This document shows, piece after piece, positions 23,401-38,400 of a DNA stretch of 62,089 nucleotides. The first letter of the stretch is position 1. Each line of letters starts with the position of its first letter. Position numbers and translations under genes: made by a program. The stretch is from Nemertoderma westbladi (Eukaryota; Xenacoelomorpha; Nemertodermatida; Nemertodermatidae), in contig JAUCBJ010004684.1 in the NCBI GenBank assembly GCA_032718475.1, positions 1 through 62,089 on the forward strand. Reading direction: 5' to 3'. The notes under the pieces are model-generated. The model saw only the letters and a program-made list of their open reading frames with translations. It was not told the origin of the DNA and ran no database searches.

Positions 23401-26400
23401 AACCCAAATAGGTTAGTAAGCCAAATAGGTTAGTAACCCAAATAGGTTAGTAACCCAAATAGGTTAGTATCCCAAATAGGTTAGTAACCCAAATAGGTTA
23501 GGGGGGACCCAAATAGGTTAGTAAGCCAAATAGGTTAGTAACCCAAATAGGTTAGTAACCGAAATAGTTTAGTAACCCAAATAGGTTAGTAAGCCAAATA
23601 GGTTAGTAACCCAAATAGGTTAGTAACCCAAATAGGTTAGTATCCCAAATAGGTTAGTAACCCAAATAGGTTAGTAACCCAAATAGTTTAGTAACCCAAA
23701 TAGGTTAGTAAGCCAAATAGGTTAGTAACCCAAATAGGTTAGGGGGGACCCAAATAGGTTAGTAACCCAAATAGGTTAGTAACCCAAATAGGTTAGTAAG
23801 CCAAATAGGTTAGTAACCCAAATAGGTTAGTAACCCAAATAGGTTAGTAACCCAAATAGGTTAGTAACCCAAATAGGTTATGGGGGACCCAAATACGTTA
23901 GTAAGCCAAATAGGTTAGTAAGCCAAATAGGTTAGTAACCGAAATAGGTTAGTAACCCAAATAGGTTAGTAACCCAAATAGGTTAGTAACCCAAATAGGT
24001 TATGGGGGACCCAAATACGTTAGTAACCCAAATAGGTTAGTAAGCCAAATAGGTTAGTAACCCAAATAGGTTAGTAACCCAAATAGGTTAGTAACCCAAA
24101 TAGGTTAGTAACCCAAATAGGTTAGTAACCCAAATAGGTTAGGGGGGACCCAAATAGGTTAGTAAGCCAAATAGGTTAGTAAGCCAAATAGGTTAGTAAC
24201 CCAAAAAGGTTAGTAACCCAAATAGTTTAGTAACCCAAATAGGTTAGTAACCCAAATAGGTTAGTAACCCAAATTGGGTAGGGGGGACCCAAATAGGTTA
24301 GTAACCCAAATAGGTTAGTAACCCAAATAGGTTAGTAAGCCAAATAGGTTAGTAACACAAATAGGTTAGTAAGCCAAATAGGTTAGTAACCCAAATAGGG
24401 GGGACCCAAATAGGTTAGTAACCCAAATAGGTTAGTAACCCAAATAGGTTAGTAAGCCAAATAGGTTAGTAACACAAATAGGTTAGTAACCCAAATATGT
24501 TAGTAACCCAAATAGGTTAGTAAGCCAAATAGGTTAGTAAAACAAATAGGTTAGTAACCCAAATAGGTTAGTAACCCAAATAGGTTAGTAACCCAAATAG
24601 GTTAGTAAGCCAAATAGGTTAGTAACCCAAATAGGTTCGGTTAGTAAGCCAAATAGGTTAGTAACCCAAATAGGTTAGGGGGGACCCAAATAGGTTAGTA
24701 AGCCAAATAGGTTAGTAACCCAAATAGGTTAGTAACCGAAATAGTTTAGTAACCCAAATAGGTTAGTAAGCCAAATAGGTTAGTAACCCAAATAGGTTAG
24801 TAACCCAAATAGGTTAGTATCCCAAATAGGTTAGTAACCCAAATAGTTTAGTAACCCAAATAGGTTAGTAAGCCAAATAGGTTAGTAACCCAAATAGGTT
24901 AGTAACCCAAATAGTTTAGTAACCCAAATAGGTTAGTAACCCAAATAGGTTAGGGGGGACCCAAATAGGTTAGTAACCCAAATAGGTTAGTAACCCAAAT
25001 AGGTTAGTAAGCCAAATAGGTTAGTAACACAAATAGGTTAGTAACCCAAATAGTTTAGTAACCCAAATAGGTTAGTAAGCCAAATAGGTTAGTAACGCAA
25101 ATAGGTTAGTAACCCAAATAGGTTAGTAACCCAAATAGGTTAGTAACCCAAATAGGTTAGTAAGCCAAATAGGTTAGTAACCCAAATAGGTTCGGTTAGT
25201 AAGCCAAATAGGTTAGTAACCCAAATAGGTTAGTAACCCAAATAGGTTAGTAAGCCAAATAGGTTAGTAACACAAATAGGTTAGTAACCCAAATAGTTTA
25301 GTAACCCAAATAGGTTAGTAAGCCAAATAGGTTAGTAACGCAAATAGGTTAGTAACCCAAATAGGTTAGTAACCCAAATAGGTTAGTAACCCAAATAGGT
25401 TAGTAAGCCAAATAGGTTAGTAACACAAATAGGTTAGTAAGCCAAATAGGTTAGTAACCCAAATAGGTTAGGGGGGACCCAAATAGGTTAGTAACCCAAA
25501 TAGGTTAGTAACCCAAATAGGTTAGTAACCCAAATAGGTTAGTAACCCAAATAGGTTAGTAAGCCAAATAGGTTAGTAACCCAAATAGGTTCGGTTAGTA
25601 AGCCAAATAGGTTAGTAAGCCAAATAGGTTAGTAACCGAAATAGGTTAGTAACCCAAATAGGTTAGTAACCCAAATAGGTTAGTAACCCAAATAGGTTAG
25701 TAACCCAAATAGGTTATGGGGGACCCAAATACGTTAGTAACCCAAATAGGTTAGTAAGCCAAATAGGTTAGTAACCCAAATAGGTTAGTAACCCAAATAG
25801 GTTAGTAACCCAAATAGGTTAGGGGGGACCCAAATAGGTTAGTAACCCAAATAGGTTAGTAACCCAAATAGGTTAGTAACCCAAATAGGTTAGTAACCCA
25901 AATAGGTTAGTAACCCAAATAGGTTAGGGGGGACCCAAATAGGTTAGTAACCCAAATAGGTTAGTAACCCAAATAGGTTAGGGGGGACCCAAATAGGTTA
26001 GTAACCCAAATAGGTTAGTAACCCAAGTAGGTTAGTAAGCCAAATAGGTTAGTAACCCAAATAGGTTAGTAACCCAAATAGGTTAGTAACCCAAATAGGT
26101 TATGGGGGACCCAAATACGTTAGTAAGCCAAATAGGTTAGTAACCCAAATAGGTTAGTAACCGAAATAGGTTAGTAACCCAAATAGGTTAGTAACCCAAA
26201 TAGGTTAGTAACCCAAATAGGTTAGTAACCCAAATAGGTTATGGGGGACCCAAATACGTTAGTAACCCAAATAGGTTAGTAAGCCAAATAGGTTAGTAAC
26301 CCAAATAGGTTAGTAACCCAAATAGGTTAGTAACCCAAATAGGTTAGTAACCCAAATAGGTTAGGGGGGACCCAAATAGGTTAGTAAGCCAAATAGGTTA

Positions 26401-29400
26401 GTAAGCCAAATAGGTTAGTAACCCAAAAAGGTTAGTAACCCAAATAGTTTAGTAACCCAAATAGGTTAGTAACCCAAATAGGTTAGTAACCCAAATTGGG
26501 TAGGGGGGACCCAAATAGGTTAGTAACCCAAATAGGTTAGTAACCCAAATAGGTTAGTAAGCCAAATAGGTTAGTAACACAAATAGGTTAGTAAGCCAAA
26601 TAGGTTAGTAACCCAAATAGGGGGGACCCAAATAGGTTAGTAACCCAAATAGGTTAGTAACCCAAATAGGTTAGTAAGCCAAATAGGTTAGTAACACAAA
26701 TAGGTTAGTAACCCAAATAGGTTAGTAACCCAAATAGGTTAGTAAGCCAAATAGGTTAGTAAAACAAATAGGTTAGTAACCCAAATAGGTTAGTAACCCA
26801 AATAGGTTAGTAACCCAAATAGGTTAGTAAGCCAAATAGGTTAGTAACCCAAATAGGTTCGGTTAGTAAGCCAAATAGGTTAGTAACCCAAATATGTTAG
26901 GGGGGACCCAAATAGGTTAGTAAGCCAAATAGGTTAGTAACCCAAATAGGTTAGTAACCGAAATAGTTTAGTAACCCAAATAGGTTAGTAAGCCAAATAG
27001 GTTAGTAACCCAAATAGGTTAGTAACCCAAATAGGTTAGTATCCCAAATAGGTTAGTAACCCAAATAGGTTAGGGGGGACCCAAATAGGTTAGTAACCCA
27101 AATAGGTTAGGGGGGACCCAAATAGGTTAGTAAGCCAAATAGGTTAGTAACCCAAATAGGTTAGTAACCGAAATAGTTTAGTAACCCAAATAGGTTAGTA
27201 AGCCAAATAGGTTAGTAACCCAAATAGGTTAGTAACCCAAATAGGTTAGTATCCCAAATAGTTTAGTAACCCAAATAGGTTAGTAAGCCAAATAGGTTAG
27301 TAACCCAAATAGGTTAGTAACCCAAATAGGTTAGTATCCCAAATAGGTTAGTAACCCAAATAGGTTAGGGGGGACCCAAATAGGTTAGTAAGCCAAATAG
27401 GTTAGTAACCCAAATAGGTTAGTAACCGAAATAGTTTAGTAACCCAAATAGGTTAGTAAGCCAAATAGGTTAGTTAACCAAATAGGTTAGTAACCCAAAT
27501 AGGTTAGTATCCCAAATAGGTTAGTAACCCAAATAGGTTAGGGGGGACCCAAATAGGTTAGTAACCCAAATAGGTTAGGGGGGACCCAGGGACCCAAATA
27601 GGTTAGTAACCCAAATAGGTTAGGGGGGACCCAAATAGGTTAGTAAGCCAAATAGGTTAGTAACCCAAATAGGTTAGTAACCGAAATAGTTTAGTAACCC
27701 AAATAGGTTAGTAAGCCAAATAGGTTAGTAACCCAAATAGGTTAGTAACCCAAATAGGTTAGTATCCCAAATAGTTTAGTAACCCAAATAGGTTAGTAAG
27801 CCAAATAGGTTAGTAACCCAAATAGGTTAGTAACCCAAATAGGTTAGTAACCCAAATAGGTTAGTATCCCAAATAGGTTAGTAACCCAAATAGGTTAGGG
27901 GGGACCCAAATAGGTTAGTAAGCCAAATAGGTTAGTAACCCAAATAGGTTAGTAACCGAAATAGTTTAGTAACCCAAATAGGTTAGTAAGCCAAATAGGT
28001 TAGTAACCCAAATAGGTTAGTAACCCAAATAGGTTAGTATCCCAAATAGGTTAGTAACCCAAATAGGTTAGTAACCCAAATAGTTTAGTAACCCAAATAG
28101 GTTAGTAAGCCAAATAGGTTAGTAACCCAAATAGGTTAGGGGGGACCCAAATAGGTTAGTAACCCAAATAGGTTAGTAACCCAAATAGGTTAGTAAGCCA
28201 AATAGGTTAGTAACCCAAATAGGTTAGTAACCCAAATAGGTTAGTAACCCAAATAGGTTAGTAACCCAAATAGGTTAGTAACCCAAATAGGTTAGGGGGG
28301 ACCCAAATAGGTTAGTAACCCAAATAGGTTAGTAACCCAAATAGGTTAGTAACCCAAATAGGTTAGTAACCCAAATAGGTTAGTAACCCAAATAGGTTAG
28401 GGGGGACCCAAATAGGTTAGTAACCCAAATAGGTTAGTAACCCAAATAGGTTAGGGGGGACCCAAATAGGTTAGTAACCCAAATAGGTTAGTAACCCAAA
28501 TAGGTTAGTAAGCCAAATAGGTTAGTAACCCAAATAGGTTAGTAACCCAAATAGGTTAGTAACCCAAATAGGTTAGTAACCCAAATAGGTTAGTAACCCA
28601 AATAGGTTATGGGGGACCCAAATACGTTAGTAAGCCAAATAGGTTAGTAACCCAAATAGGTTAGTAACCGAAATAGGTTAGTAACCCAAATAGGTTAGTA
28701 ACCCAAATAGGTTAGTAACCCAAATAGGTTAGTAACCCAAATAGGTTATGGGGGACCCAAATACGTTAGTAACCCAAATAGGTTAGTAAGCCAAATAGGT
28801 TAGTAACCCAAATAGGTTAGTAACCCAAATAGGTTAGTAACCCAAATAGGTTAGTAACCCAAATAGGTTAGGGGGGACCCAAATAGGTTAGTAAGCCAAA
28901 TAGGTTAGTAAGCCAAATAGGTTAGTAACCCAAAAAGGTTAGTAACCCAAATAGTTTAGTAACCCAAATAGGTTAGTAACCCAAATAGGTTAGTAACCCA
29001 AATTGGGTAGGGGGGACCCAAATAGGTTAGTAACCCAAATAGGTTAGTAACCCAAATAGGTTAGTAAGCCAAATAGGTTAGTAACACAAATAGGTTAGTA
29101 AGCCAAATATGTTAGTAACCCAAATAGGGGGGACCCAAATAGGTTAGTAACCCAAATAGGTTAGTAACCCAAATAGGTTAGTAAGCCAAATAGGTTAGTA
29201 ACACAAATAGGTTAGTAACCCAAATAGGTTAGTAACCCAAATAGGTTAGTAAGCCAAATAGGTTAGTAAAACAAATAGGTTAGTAACCCAAATAGGTTAG
29301 TAACCCAAATAGGTTAGTAACCCAAATAGGTTAGTAAGCCAAATAGGTTAGTAACCCAAATAGGTTCGGTTAGTAAGCCAAATAGGTTAGTAACCCAAAT

Positions 29401-32400
29401 AGGTTAGGGGGGACCCAAATAGGTTAGTAAGCCAAATAGGTTAGTAACCCAAATAGGTTAGTAACCGAAATAGTTTAGTAACCCAAATAGGTTAGTAAGC
29501 CAAATAGGTTAGTAACCCAAATAGGTTAGTAACCCAAATAGGTTAGTATCCCAAATAGGTTAGTAACCCAAATAGGTTAGGGGGGACCCAAATAGGTTAG
29601 TAACCCAAATAGGTTAGGGGGGACCCAAATAGGTTAGTAAGCCAAATAGGTTAGTAACCCAAATAGGTTAGTAACCGAAATAGTTTAGTAACCCAAATAG
29701 GTTAGTAAGCCAAATAGGTTAGTAACCCAAATAGGTTAGTAACCCAAATAGGTTAGTATCCCAAATAGTTTAGTAACCCAAATAGGTTAGTAAGCCAAAT
29801 AGGTTAGTAACCCAAATAGGTTAGTAACCCAAATAGGTTAGTATCCCAAATAGGTTAGTAACCCAAATAGGTTAGGGGGGACCCAAATAGGTTAGGGGGG
29901 ACCCAAATAGGTTAGTAAGCCAAATAGGTTAGTAACCCAAATAGGTTAGTAACCGAAATAGTTTAGTAACCCAAATAGGTTAGTAAGCCAAATAGGTTAG
30001 TAACCCAAATAGGTTAGTAACCCAAATAGGTTAGTATCCCAAATAGGTTAGTAACCCAAATAGGTTAGGGGGGACCCAAATAGGTTAGTAACCCAAATAG
30101 GTTAGGGGGGACCCAGGGACCCAAATAGGTTAGTAACCCAAATAGGTTAGGGGGGACCCAAATAGGTTAGTAAGCCAAATAGGTTAGTAACCCAAATAGG
30201 TTAGTAACCGAAATAGTTTAGTAACCCAAATAGGTTAGTAAGCCAAATAGGTTAGTAACCCAAATAGGTTAGTAACCCAAATAGGTTAGTATCCCAAATA
30301 GTTTAGTAACCCAAATAGGTTAGTAAGCCAAATAGGTTAGTAACCCAAATAGGTTAGTAACCCAAATAGGTTAGTAACCCAAATAGGTTAGTATCCCAAA
30401 TAGGTTAGTAACCCAAATAGGTTAGGGGGGACCCAAATAGGTTAGTAAGCCAAATAGGTTAGTAACCCAAATAGGTTAGTAACCGAAATAGTTTAGTAAC
30501 CCAAATAGGTTAGTAAGCCAAATAGGTTAGTAACCCAAATAGGTTAGTAACCCAAATAGGTTAGTATCCCAAATAGGTTAGTAACCCAAATAGGTTAGTA
30601 ACCCAAATAGTTTAGTAACCCAAATAGGTTAGTAAGCCAAATAGGTTAGTAACCCAAATAGGTTAGGGGGGACCCAAATAGGTTAGTAACCCAAATAGGT
30701 TAGTAACCCAAATAGGTTAGTAAGCCAAATAGGTTAGTAACCCAAATAGGTTAGTAACCCAAATAGGTTAGTAACCCAAATAGGTTAGTAACCCAAATAG
30801 GTTATGGGGGACCCAAATACGTTAGTAACCCAAATAGGTTAGTAAGCCAAATAGGTTAGTAACCCAAATAGGTTAGTAACCCAAATTGGTTAGTAACCCA
30901 AATAGGTTAGTGACCCAAATAGGTTAGTAACCCAAATAGGTTAGGGGGGACCCAAATAGGTTAGTAAGCCAAATAGGTTAGTAAGCCAAATAGGTTAGTA
31001 ACCCAAAAAGGTTAGTAACCCAAATAGTTTAGTAACCCAAATAGGTTAGTAACCCAAATAGGTTAGTAACCCAAATTGGGTAGGGGGGACCCAAATAGGT
31101 TAGTAACCCAAATAGGTTAGTAACCCAAATAGGTTAGTAAGCCAAATAGGTTAGTAACACAAATAGGTTAGTAAGCCAAATAGGTTAGTAACCCAAATAG
31201 GGGGGACCCAAATAGGTTAGTAACCCAAATAGGTTAGTAACCCAAATAGGTTAGTAAGCCAAATAGGTTAGTAACACAAATAGGTTAGTAACCCAAATAG
31301 GTTAGTAACCCAAATAGGTTAGTAAGCCAAATAGGTTAGTAAAACAAATAGGTTAGTAACCCAAATAGGTTAGTAACCCAAATAGGTTAGTAACCCAAAT
31401 AGGTTAGTAAGCCAAATAGGTTAGTAACCCAAATAGGTTCGGTTAGTAAGCCAAATAGGTTAGTAACCCAAATAGGTTAGGGGGGACCCAAATAGGTTAG
31501 TAAGCCAAATAGGTTAGTAACCCAAATAGGTTAGTAACCGAAATAGTTTAGTAACCCAAATAGGTTAGTAAGCCAAATAGGTTAGTAACCCAAATAGGTT
31601 AGTAACCCAAATAGGTTAGTATCCCAAATAGGTTAGTAACCCAAATAGTTTAGTAACCCAAATAGGTTAGTAAGCCAAATAGGTTAGTAACCCAAATAGG
31701 TTAGTAACCCAAATAGTTTAGTAACCCAAATAGGTTAGTAACCCAAATAGGTTAGGGGGGACCCAAATAGGTTAGTAACCCAAATAGGTTAGTAACCCAA
31801 ATAGGTTAGTAACACAAATAGGTTAGTAACCCAAATAGTTTAGTAACCCAAATAGGTTAGTAAGCCAAATAGGTTAGTAACGCAAATAGGTTAGTAACCC
31901 AAATAGGTTAGTAACCCAAATAGGTTAGTAACCCAAATAGGTTAGTAAGCCAAATAGGTTAGTAACCCAAATAGGTTCGGTTAGTAAGCCAAATAGGTTA
32001 GTAACCCAAATAGGTTAGTAACCCAAATAGGTTAGTAAGCCAAATAGGTTAGTAACACAAATAGGTTAGTAACCCAAATAGTTTAGTAACCCAAATAGGT
32101 TAGTAAGCCAAATAGGTTAGTAACGCAAATAGGTTAGTAACCCAAATAGGTTAGTAACCCAAATAGGTTATGGGGGACCCAAATACGTTAGTAACCCAAA
32201 TAGGTTAGTAAGCCAAATAGGTTAGTAACCCAAATAGGTTAGTAACCCAAATAGGTTAGTAACCCAAATAGGTTAGTGACCCAAATAGGTTAGTAACCCA
32301 AATAGGTTAGGGGGGACCCAAATAGGTTAGTAAGCCAAATAGGTTAGTAAGCCAAATAGGTTAGTAACCCAAAAAGGTTAGTAACCCAAATAGTTTAGTA

Positions 32401-35400
32401 ACCCAAATAGGTTAGTAACCCAAATGGGTTAGTAACCCAAATTGGGTAGGGGGGACCCAAATAGGTTAGTAACCCAAATAGGTTAGTAACCCAAATAGGT
32501 TAGTAAGCCAAATAGGTTAGTAACACAAATAGGTTAGTAAGCCAAATAGGTTAGTAACCCAAATAGGGGGGACCCAAATAGGTTAGTAACCCAAATAGGT
32601 TAGTAACCCAAATAGGTTAGTAAGCCAAATAGGTTAGTAACACAAATAGGTTAGTAACCCAAATAGGTTAGTAACCCAAATAGGTTAGTAAGCCAAATAG
32701 GTTAGTAAAACAAATAGGTTAGTAACCCAAATAGGTTAGTAACCCAAATAGGTTAGTAAGCCAAATAGGTTAGTAACCCAAATAGGTTCGGTTAGTAAGC
32801 CAAATAGGTTAGTAACCCAAATAGGTTAGGGGGGACCCAAATAGGTTAGTAAGCCAAATAGGTTAGTAACCCAAATAGGTTAGTAACCGAAATAGTTTAG
32901 TAACCCAAATAGGTTAGTAAGCCAAATAGGTTAGTAACCCAAATAGGTTAGTAACCCAAATAGGTTAGTATCCCAAATAGGTTAGTAACCCAAATAGTTT
33001 AGTAACCCAAATAGGTTAGTAAGCCAAATAGGTTAGTAACCCAAATAGGTTAGTAACCCAAATAGTTTAGTAACCCAAATAGGTTAGTAACCCAAATAGG
33101 TTAGGGGGGACCCAAATAGGTTAGTAACCCAAATAGGTTAGTAACCCAAATAGGTTAGTAAGCCAAATAGGTTAGTAACACAAATAGGTTAGTAACCCAA
33201 ATAGTTTAGTAACCCAAATAGGTTAGTAAGCCAAATAGGTTAGTAACGCAAATAGGTTAGTAACCCAAATAGGTTAGTAACCCAAATAGGTTAGTAACCC
33301 AAATAGGTTAGTAAGCCAAATAGGTTAGTAACCCAAATAGGTTCGGTTAGTAAGCCAAATAGGTTAGTAACCCAAATAGGTTAGTAACCCAAATAGGTTA
33401 GTAAGCCAAATAGGTTAGTAACACAAATAGGTTAGTAACCCAAATAGTTTAGTAACCCAAATAGGTTAGTAAGCCAAATAGGTTAGTAACGCAAATAGGT
33501 TAGTAACCCAAATAGGTTAGTAACCCAAATAGGTTAGTAACTCAAATAGGTTAGTAAGCCAAATAGGTTAGTAACACAAATAGGTTAGTAAGCCAAATAG
33601 GTTAGTAACCCAAATAGGTTAGGGGGGACCCAAATAGGTTAGTAACCCAAATAGGTTAGTAACCCAAATAGGTTAGTAAGCCAAATAGGTTAGTAACACA
33701 AATAGGTTAGTAACCCAAATAGTTTAGTAACCCAAATAGGTTAGTAAGCCAAATAGGTTAGTAACGCAAATAGGTTAGTAACCCAAATAGGTTAGTAACC
33801 CAAATAGGTTAGTAACCCAAATAGGTTAGTAAGCCAAATAGGTTAGTAACCCAAATAGGTTCGGTTAGTAAGCCAAATAGGTTAGTAACCCAAATAGGTT
33901 AGTAACCCAAATAGGATAGTAACCCAAATAGGTTAGTAACCCAAATAGGTTAGGCGGGACCCAAATAGGTTAGTAAGCCAAATAGGTTAGTAACCCAAAT
34001 AGGTTAGTAACCGAAATAGTTTAGTAACCCAAATAGGTTAGTAAGCCAAATAGCTTAGTAACCCAAATAGGTTAGTAACCCAAATAGGTTAGTAACCCAA
34101 ATAGGTTAGTAACCCAAATAGTTTAGTAACCCAAATAGGTTAGTAAGCCAAATAGGTTAGTAACCCAAATTGGGTAGTAACCCAAATAGGTTCGTAACCC
34201 AAATAGGTTAGGCGGGACCCAAATAGGTTAGTAAGCCAAATAGGTTAGTAACCCAAATAGGTTAGTAACCGAAATAGTTTAGTAACCCAAATAGGTTAGT
34301 AAGCCAAATAGCTTAGTAACCCAAATAGGTTAGTAACCCAAATAGGTTAGTAACCCAAATAGGTTAGTAACCCAAATAGTTTAGTAACCCAAATAGGTTA
34401 GTAAGCCAAATAGGTTAGTAATCCAAATAGGTTAGTGAGCCAAATAGGTTAGTAACCCAAATAGGTTAGTAACACAAATAGGTTAGTAACCCAAATAGGT
34501 TAGTAAGCCAAATAGGTTAGTAACCCAAATAGGTTAGTAACACAAATAGGTTAGTAAGCCAAATAGGTTAGTAACCCAAATAGGTTAGTATCCCAAATAG
34601 GTTAGTATCCCAAATAGGTTAGTAAGCGAAATAGGTTAGTAACCCAAATAGGTTAGTAAGCCAAATAGGTTAGTAACCCAAATAGGTTAGTAAGCCAAAT
34701 AGGTTAGTAACCCAAATAGGTTAGTAAGCCAAATAGGTTAGTGAGCCAAATAGGTTAGTAACCCAAATAGGTTAGTAACACAAATAGGTTAGTAAGCCAA
34801 ATAGGTTAGTAACCCAAATAGGTTAGTAACACAAATAGGTTAGTAAGCCAAATAGGTTAGTAACCCAAATAGGTTCGGTTAGTAAGCCAAATAGGTTAGT
34901 AACCCAAATAGGTTAGTAACACAAATAGGTTAGTAACCCAAATAGGTTCGGTTAGTAAGCCAAATAGGTTAGTAACCCAAATAGGTTAGTAACCCAAATA
35001 AGTTAGTAACCCAAATAGGTTAGTAACCCAAATATGTTAGGGGGGACCCAAATAGGTTAGTAGGCCAAATAGGTTAGTAACCCAAATAGGTTAGTAGGCC
35101 AAATAGGTTAGTAACCCAAATAGGTTAGTAACCGAAATAGTTTAGTAACCCAAATAGGTTAGTAACCCAAATAGGTTAGTAACCCAAATAGGTTAGTAAG
35201 CCAAATAGGTTAGTAACCCAAATAGGTTCGGTTAGTAAGCCAAATAGGTTAGTAACCCAAATAGGTTAGGGGGGACCCAAATAGGTTAGTAAGCCAAATA
35301 GGTTAGTAACCCAAATAGGTTAGTAACCGAAATAGTTTAGTAACCCAAATAGGTTAGTAAGCCAAATAGGTTAGTAACCCAAATAGGTTAGTAACCCAAA

Positions 35401-38400
35401 TAGGTTAGTATCCCAAATAGGTTAGTAACCCAAATAGTTTAGTAACCCAAATAGGTTAGTAAGCCAAATAGGTTAGTAACCCAAATAGGTTAGTAACCCA
35501 AATAGTTTAGTAACCCAAATAGGTTAGTAACCCAAATAGGTTAGGGGGGACCCAAATAGGTTAGTAACCCAAATAGGTTAGTAACCCAAATAGGTTAGTA
35601 AGCCAAATAGGTTAGTAACACAAATAGGTTAGTAACCCAAATAGTTTAGTAACCCAAATAGGTTAGTAAGCCAAATAGGTTAGTAACGCAAATAGGTTAG
35701 TAACCCAAATAGGTTAGTAACCCAAATAGGTTAGTAACCCAAATAGGTTAGTAAGCCAAATAGGTTAGTAACCCAAATAGGTTCGGTTAGTAAGCCAAAT
35801 AGGTTAGTAACCCAAATAGGTTAGTAACCCAAATAGGTTAGTAAGCCAAATAGGTTAGTAACACAAATAGGTTAGTAACCCAAATAGTTTAGTAACCCAA
35901 ATAGGTTAGTAAGCCAAATAGGTTAGTAACGCAAATAGGTTAGTAACCCAAATAGGTTAGTAACCCAAATAGGTTAGTAACCCAAATAGGTTAGTAAGCC
36001 AAATAGGTTAGTAACACAAATAGGTTAGTAAGCCAAATAGGTTAGTAACCCAAATAGGTTAGGGGGGACCCAAATAGGTTAGTAACCCAAATAGGTTAGT
36101 AACCCAAATAGGTTAGTAAGCCAAATAGGTTAGTAACACAAATAGGTTAGTAACCCAAATAGTTTAGTAACCCAAATAGGTTAGTAAGCCAAATAGGTTA
36201 GTAACGCAAATAGGTTAGTAACCCAAATAGGTTAGTAACCCAAATAGGTTAGTAACCCAAATAGGTTAGTAAGCCAAATAGGTTAGTAACCCAAATAGGT
36301 TCGGTTAGTAAGCCAAATAGGTTAGTAAGCCAAATAGGTTAGTAACCGAAATAGGTTAGTAACCCAAATAGGTTAGTAACCCAAATAGGTTAGTAACCCA
36401 AATAGGTTAGTAACCCAAATAGGTTATGGGGGACCCAAATACGTTAGTAACCCAAATAGGTTAGTAAGCCAAATAGGTTAGTAACCCAAATAGGTTAGTA
36501 ACCCAAATAGGTTAGTAACCCAAATAGGTTAGGGGGGACCCAAATAGGTTAGTAACCCAAATAGGTTAGTAACCCAAATAGGTTAGTAACCCAAATAGGT
36601 TAGTAACCCAAATAGGTTAGTAACCCAAATAGGTTAGTAACCCAAATAGGTTAGGGGGGACCCAAATAGGTTAGTAACCCAAATAGGTTAGTAACCCAAA
36701 TAGGTTAGTAACCCAAATAGGTTAGGGGGGACCCAAATAGGTTAGTAACCCAAATAGGTTAGTAACCCAAATAGGTTAGTGAGCCAAATAGGTTAGTAAC
36801 CCAAATAGGTTAGTAACACAAATAGGTTAGTAACCCAAATAGGTTAGTAAGCCAAATAGGTTAGTAACCCAAATAGGTTAGTAACACAAATAGGTTAGTA
36901 AGCCAAATAGGTTAGTAACCCAAATAGGTTAGTATCCCAAATAGGTTAGTATCCCAAATAGGTTAGTAAGCGAAATAGGTTAGTAACCCAAATAGGTTAG
37001 TAAGCCAAATAGGTTAGTAACCCAAATAGGTTAGTAAGCCAAATAGGTTAGTAACCCAAATAGGTTAGTAAGCCAAATAGGTTAGTGAGCCAAATAGGTT
37101 AGTAACCCAAATAGGTTAGTAACACAAATAGGTTAGTAAGCCAAATAGGTTAGTAACCCAAATAGGTTAGTAACACAAATAGGTTAGTAAGCCAAATAGG
37201 TTAGTAACCCAAATAGGTTCGGTTAGTAAGCCAAATAGGTTAGTAACCCAAATAGGTTAGTAACACAAATAGGTTAGTAACCCAAATAGGTTCGGTTAGT
37301 AAGCCAAATAGGTTAGTAACCCAAATAGGTTAGTAACCCAAATAAGTTAGTAACCCAAATAGGTTAGTAACCCAAATATGTTAGGGGGGACCCAAATAGG
37401 TTAGTAGGCCAAATAGGTTAGTAACCCAAATAGGTTAGTAGGCCAAATAGGTTAGTAACCCAAATAGGTTAGTAACCGAAATAGTTTAGTAACCCAAATA
37501 GGTTAGTAACCCAAATAGGTTAGTAACCCAAATAGGTTAGTAAGCCAAATAGGTTAGTAACCCAAATAGGTTCGGTTAGTAAGCCAAATAGGTTAGTAAC
37601 CCAAATAGGTTAGGGGGGACCCAAATAGGTTAGTAAGCCAAATAGGTTAGTAACCCAAATAGGTTAGTAACCGAAATAGTTTAGTAACCCAAATAGGTTA
37701 GTAAGCCAAATAGGTTAGTAACCCAAATAGGTTAGTAACCCAAATAGGTTAGTATCCCAAATAGGTTAGTAACCCAAATAGTTTAGTAACCCAAATAGGT
37801 TAGTAAGCCAAATAGGTTAGTAACCCAAATAGGTTAGTAACCCAAATAGTTTAGTAACCCAAATAGGTTAGTAACCCAAATAGGTTAGGGGGGACCCAAA
37901 TAGGTTAGTAACCCAAATAGGTTAGTAACCCAAATAGGTTAGTAAGCCAAATAGGTTAGTAACACAAATAGGTTAGTAACCCAAATAGTTTAGTAACCCA
38001 AATAGGTTAGTAAGCCAAATAGGTTAGTAACGCAAATAGGTTAGTAACCCAAATAGGTTAGTAACCCAAATAGGTTAGTAACCCAAATAGGTTAGTAAGC
38101 CAAATAGGTTAGTAACCCAAATAGGTTCGGTTAGTAAGCCAAATAGGTTAGTAACCCAAATAGGTTAGTAACCCAAATAGGTTAGTAAGCCAAATAGGTT
38201 AGTAACACAAATAGGTTAGTAACCCAAATAGTTTAGTAACCCAAATAGGTTAGTAAGCCAAATAGGTTAGTAACGCAAATAGGTTAGTAACCCAAATAGG
38301 TTAGTAACCCAAATAGGTTAGTAACCCAAATAGGTTAGTAAGCCAAATAGGTTAGTAACACAAATAGGTTAGTAAGCCAAATAGGTTAGTAACCCAAATA